In this document: piece by piece, positions 62,701 through 64,000 of the stretch
Position numbering within the stretch: the first letter of the stretch is position 1
Layout of the letters: every line of letters starts with the position of its first letter
NCBI RefSeq assembly: GCF_031877795.1
Contig: NC_133948.1
Span: 12,570,948-12,634,947, forward strand
DNA from: Strix aluco
Taxonomy: Eukaryota; Chordata; Aves; Strigiformes; Strigidae
Direction of reading: 5' to 3'
Length of the DNA: 64,000 bases
The notes under the pieces: generated by a model
Told to the model about the DNA's origin: nothing
The model's input: the letters and a program-made list of their open reading frames with translations, nothing else
Database searches by the model: none
Program-made: the position numbers and the translations under genes

Positions 62701-64000
62701 ACAATTAGTTTATTTCTTAATGAACCTTAATGAATTCTTAATGAATTTCCAATTTGTATATTCTGTAAAAGTCTTTCCAACACAAAATGTGTCTGTGTGG
62801 TGTCCCAGTTTGTAAGTATGTAGTTGCAGCCAATCTGAGGGTTGTGGAGAAGCCTAAAACTAAGATGGGAAAAATTAAAATAAGGCTGGAGAAGAAAACA
62901 TGTGAAAATCTTAAGATATGTGGGGGAAGAGTAATAACAGATAGGAAATCAATTGGGTTATAAATTACTGTCTCTGTGCTCTGTTTTGTTCTCTTGTGTT
63001 TAAAGATTAATTGAAAAAAAAATTAATGGAATGTGCCCAACAGAAAACATTACTGACTACATTTTAAACAGAATGTTTTGAAAATGAGTTCATGGATTGT
63101 TTCTTTGAAATGAATTAATTTATCTTTTGTACAAAGCTTTGAAGAGATAGAGGTAAAGCTTTCTAAATGGGAAATAACATCATTTCTACTTTGCTTCCTG
63201 TGATCCCTGTTTCCTGAAGGTGATGTTTATATCCATTAATTTTCCCTCCCAAGTCTGCAAATATCCTGAAACAGCGTGATTTGGAAAAATTTATATTGCT
63301 CCCTTAGAATGTTACATCCAAAACTAATGCTGAGAGTAAATATTGTGATGATGTATTATTATTGGTTATTTAAGCAACAGCATCCAGCTGACATGCTTAA
63401 CATCCCCAAACTATCTGACCTTGAATGTCAAATGTCTCCTGTACCATACTGAATACAGGTTATAACCCAGCCCGTGTTTCAGGGCTTTCTGCTCCTGCTT
63501 TTATGATGTGGTTGAACATGGATATACAACCCAAAGGGCCTAGTGGCAGTTGAAGCTCAGAAGGTGGTATGAGGTAGAATACCAAGGCTACTAATCAGAT
63601 ATGCACTTGTGTATGAATTCCGTATACGTTTTATTGTTACTGAAGCCATTTCAGCAGGGCTCAGGAATTAACAGTATTGATGTAGCGAGCACAGTGTTTA
63701 TCGTTTGGTTTGCTCTGTTGACTTAGACAAAAATAGGTCACACATAGTGGTCAGGAAAATTCTGCTGGGATCCAGCTAACAGCATTTCTATGAAATCATG
63801 GTTCTGTTTCAGGTCTTGGCAGATCTGAGTTGGATTTGTCTCTAGCTTCACTGAGAAGATTATGTAGAGGCTCAGTTTGGGTAGCTATTTTAATGGGTCC
63901 TGCTTGCAGTTTGTTTGTTTTCAGGTAAAAATAATATGTTTCTATATGAAATCTCATGCTGTTTTAAATATTTGTCTTTTCCCACAGCGATGTGTACTGT
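50751..64000 (+). CDS. GCN1: eIF-2-alpha kinase activator GCN1 (5' part, spliced, runs off window)
   Basis: GCN1 is a giant HEAT-repeat protein that binds colliding or stalled ribosomes with GCN20/ABCF3 and activates the kinase GCN2, which phosphorylates eIF2-alpha. Seen here: ATG at 50751 in a strong context, then 17 exons whose phases join without a break for about 541 codons of an expected 2,670. The start MAADTQ, the segments VKERREILSELGKC, LEPNQSYAAMLGLVVQF, SEGKLTVVAQKMSVLSG and KAFSLKTSTSAVRHAYLQC, and the whole exon order agree with vertebrate GCN1. The coding join is 50751-50768, 53301-53403, 54040-54103, 54680-54811, 55928-56036, 56760-56858, 56942-57076, 57570-57638, 57725-57833, 58252-58326, 58585-58713, 58943-58993, 59406-59504, 59789-59962, 61525-61677, 62438-62530, 63988-64000 (partial). 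The content is helical HEAT-like repeats with no membrane segment. It lies directly downstream of RPLP0 on the same strand. Confidence 0.97.
50769..53300 (+). other. GCN1: GCN1 intron 1
   Basis: The first 650 bases belong to the CpG island. The rest is ordinary intron with a T run near 52622-52633. It ends in gtgtggttttag. No gene was recognised inside. Confidence 0.85.
53301..53403 (+). CDS. GCN1: GCN1 exon 2
   Basis: It encodes ISDTLKRFAVKVTTASVK through LGKCISGK and ends AAAG|gtaaaa, splitting an Asp codon. Confidence 0.95.
53719..53738. repeat. 20-bp perfect palindrome, alternating purine/pyrimidine
   Basis: The sequence reads TACACACATA then TATGTGTGTA and equals its own reverse complement. 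It is a short CA/TG microsatellite palindrome in GCN1 intron 2 and could cruciform or adopt Z-form. Confidence 0.85.
54040..54103 (+). CDS. GCN1: GCN1 exon 3
   Basis: The acceptor is tttgttacag and the donor TACCG|gtgagt. It encodes LPEGAVKGLCKLFCLTLHRY with a split Arg codon at the end. Confidence 0.95.
54680..54811 (+). CDS. GCN1: GCN1 exon 4
   Basis: The acceptor is ttcattctag. It encodes DAASRRALQLALQQLAES through GIGGKAGVP. The donor CCCAG|gtgctg is weak at positions +4 to +6, but the frame and protein require it. Confidence 0.92.
55928..56036 (+). CDS. GCN1: GCN1 exon 5
   Basis: The acceptor is tttgtacaacag and the donor AAACTG|gtaggt. It encodes KSSGSAALLALSWTCLLV through KRQGETWKKL. 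Confidence 0.95.
56760..56858 (+). CDS. GCN1: GCN1 exon 6
   Basis: The acceptor is tcccttggcag and the donor AAGGAG|gtgatg. It encodes VEVQCLLLLEVLGGSHRQ through LNRLWKE, a HEAT-type helix pair. Confidence 0.95.
56942..57076 (+). CDS. GCN1: GCN1 exon 7
   Basis: The acceptor is ttttcccttcag and the donor TACAAG|gtaaat. It encodes NQDLVDQYLSVILGLEPN through EIDIIKRYK. Confidence 0.95.
57570..57638 (+). CDS. GCN1: GCN1 exon 8
   Basis: The acceptor is tgcttgttcag and the donor GTGCTG|gtgaga. It encodes SALLDFYLKTILMSKTKP and ends QKHVL. Confidence 0.95.
57725..57833 (+). CDS. GCN1: GCN1 exon 9
   Basis: The acceptor is ttccctttgcag and the donor GAAA|gtgagt. It encodes DSCSPLLRYMSHAEFKDL through RSPENVIE. 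Confidence 0.95.
58252..58326 (+). CDS. GCN1: GCN1 exon 10
   Basis: The acceptor is ttctgtcttcag and the donor GGCCA|gtaagt. It encodes ISCLLVSVNLDLSQYALD and IVKGLA. Confidence 0.95.
58585..58713 (+). CDS. GCN1: GCN1 exon 11
   Basis: The acceptor is attgttttctag and the donor TTAGGGG|gtgagt. It encodes HLKSNSVQLMDEAVVALK through LGRHLFAILG. Confidence 0.95.
58943..58993 (+). CDS. GCN1: GCN1 exon 12
   Basis: This is a short exon of 51 bases. The acceptor is cttgttggcag and the donor CTTTCAG|gtgagg. It encodes SEGKLTVVAQKMSVLS. Confidence 0.95.
59406..59504 (+). CDS. GCN1: GCN1 exon 13
   Basis: The acceptor is gtcctttcag and the donor AAGAAG|gtgaga. It encodes IGSLSHHVVSGSSSQALT through ELFIPFLQQE. 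Confidence 0.95.
59789..59962 (+). CDS. GCN1: GCN1 exon 14
   Basis: The acceptor is ttacttcctag and the donor TTCAAAG|gtaaaa. It encodes HEGTLVHAVSVLALWCVR through YLQCMLASFK. Confidence 0.95.
60240..60364 (+). mobile_element. Old retroposon 3' tail with A24
   Basis: The blocks ctcagggaccatg, tatagcacccagcac, gagatcctggtctgtgg and ggctcttgggagc line up in order with an amniote interspersed repeat tail I remember from turtle and crocodile genomes (gcagggaccgtg, tacagcgcctagcac, ggggtcctggtccatg, ggctcctaggcgc). A run of 24 A follows. The family name is uncertain. Confidence 0.6.
60925..60956 (+). repeat. 16-bp tandem duplication
   Basis: Two adjacent perfect copies of ATTCTAGCTCTTAGGA lie in a GCN1 intron, apparently a recent slippage or repair duplication. 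Confidence 0.9.
61525..61677 (+). CDS. GCN1: GCN1 exon 15
   Basis: The acceptor is ctgtctcctcag and the donor CAAACTG|gtaagg. It encodes DTLLQGMDLLPMLIQTVE through RMSVIEGQT. Confidence 0.95.
62438..62530 (+). CDS. GCN1: GCN1 exon 16
   Basis: The acceptor is ttttcctgtcag and the donor GAGGAAG|gtaaat. It encodes SKLSSFWQLILDEKKQIF through LQSASEE. Confidence 0.95.
62531..63987 (+). other. GCN1: GCN1 intron 16; nothing coding recognised
   Basis: This 1.46 kb AT-rich intron ends in tgtcttttcccacag. I see no gene or clear repeat in it. Confidence 0.8.
63988..64000 (+). CDS. GCN1: GCN1 exon 17 (first 13 bases, cut by window end)
   Basis: After ttttcccacag the bases complete an Ala codon and read MCT and the start of a Val codon, matching the DALCTV region of mammalian GCN1. 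The exon continues beyond the window. Confidence 0.85.

Overview
The window is vertebrate nuclear DNA from a bird, most likely a galliform close to chicken. The spliced paxillin and RPLP0 exons give proteins that fit my memory of the chicken ones. The gene order PXN, RPLP0, GCN1, all on one strand, is the order I recall from human chromosome 12q24 and its avian counterpart. The species call is inference. Every supported gene lies on the + strand, and there are no bacterial-type features.

Positions 1-24906 are the 3' part of a long first intron of PXN; exon 1 (the first five codons) lies upstream of the window. PXN exons 2-6 (24907-29033) encode most of LD1, then LD2-LD4, Tyr31 and Tyr118. PXN exons 7-11 (39340-43435) encode LD5 and four LIM domains. 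The exons join without a frame error into 558 residues when the missing exon is included. The 10.3 kb intron between LD4 and LD5 is not empty. It holds a large open exon (350 codons from 33316) and at least four smaller exon-like open blocks (35184, 35984, 37007, 38768). All are in phase 0 and so could be inserted without changing the LIM frame. Three of them appear to stop at the same unusual AG|GCAGG junction. This block is the most interesting part of the window.

After the PXN stop come a strong G-quadruplex motif, an early ATTAAA signal, a well preserved MIR-like SINE relic, and a late AATAAA just before the RPLP0 CpG island. RPLP0 (promoter about 46950-47084, coding 47351-50327, eight exons) has a TATA box, CCAAT boxes and a 5'TOP start, as expected of a ribosomal protein gene. 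Its poly(A) signal at 50376 is only about 375 bp from the GCN1 start codon.

GCN1 starts at 50751 in a second CpG island. Exons 1-16 and the first 13 bases of exon 17 are inside the window (about 541 of roughly 2,670 codons). RPLP0 is the base of the ribosomal P-stalk, and GCN1 is the ribosome-bound co-activator of the kinase GCN2; both act on GCN2, so two genes of one stress pathway are immediate neighbours. PXN is a focal-adhesion scaffold with no known direct link to them.
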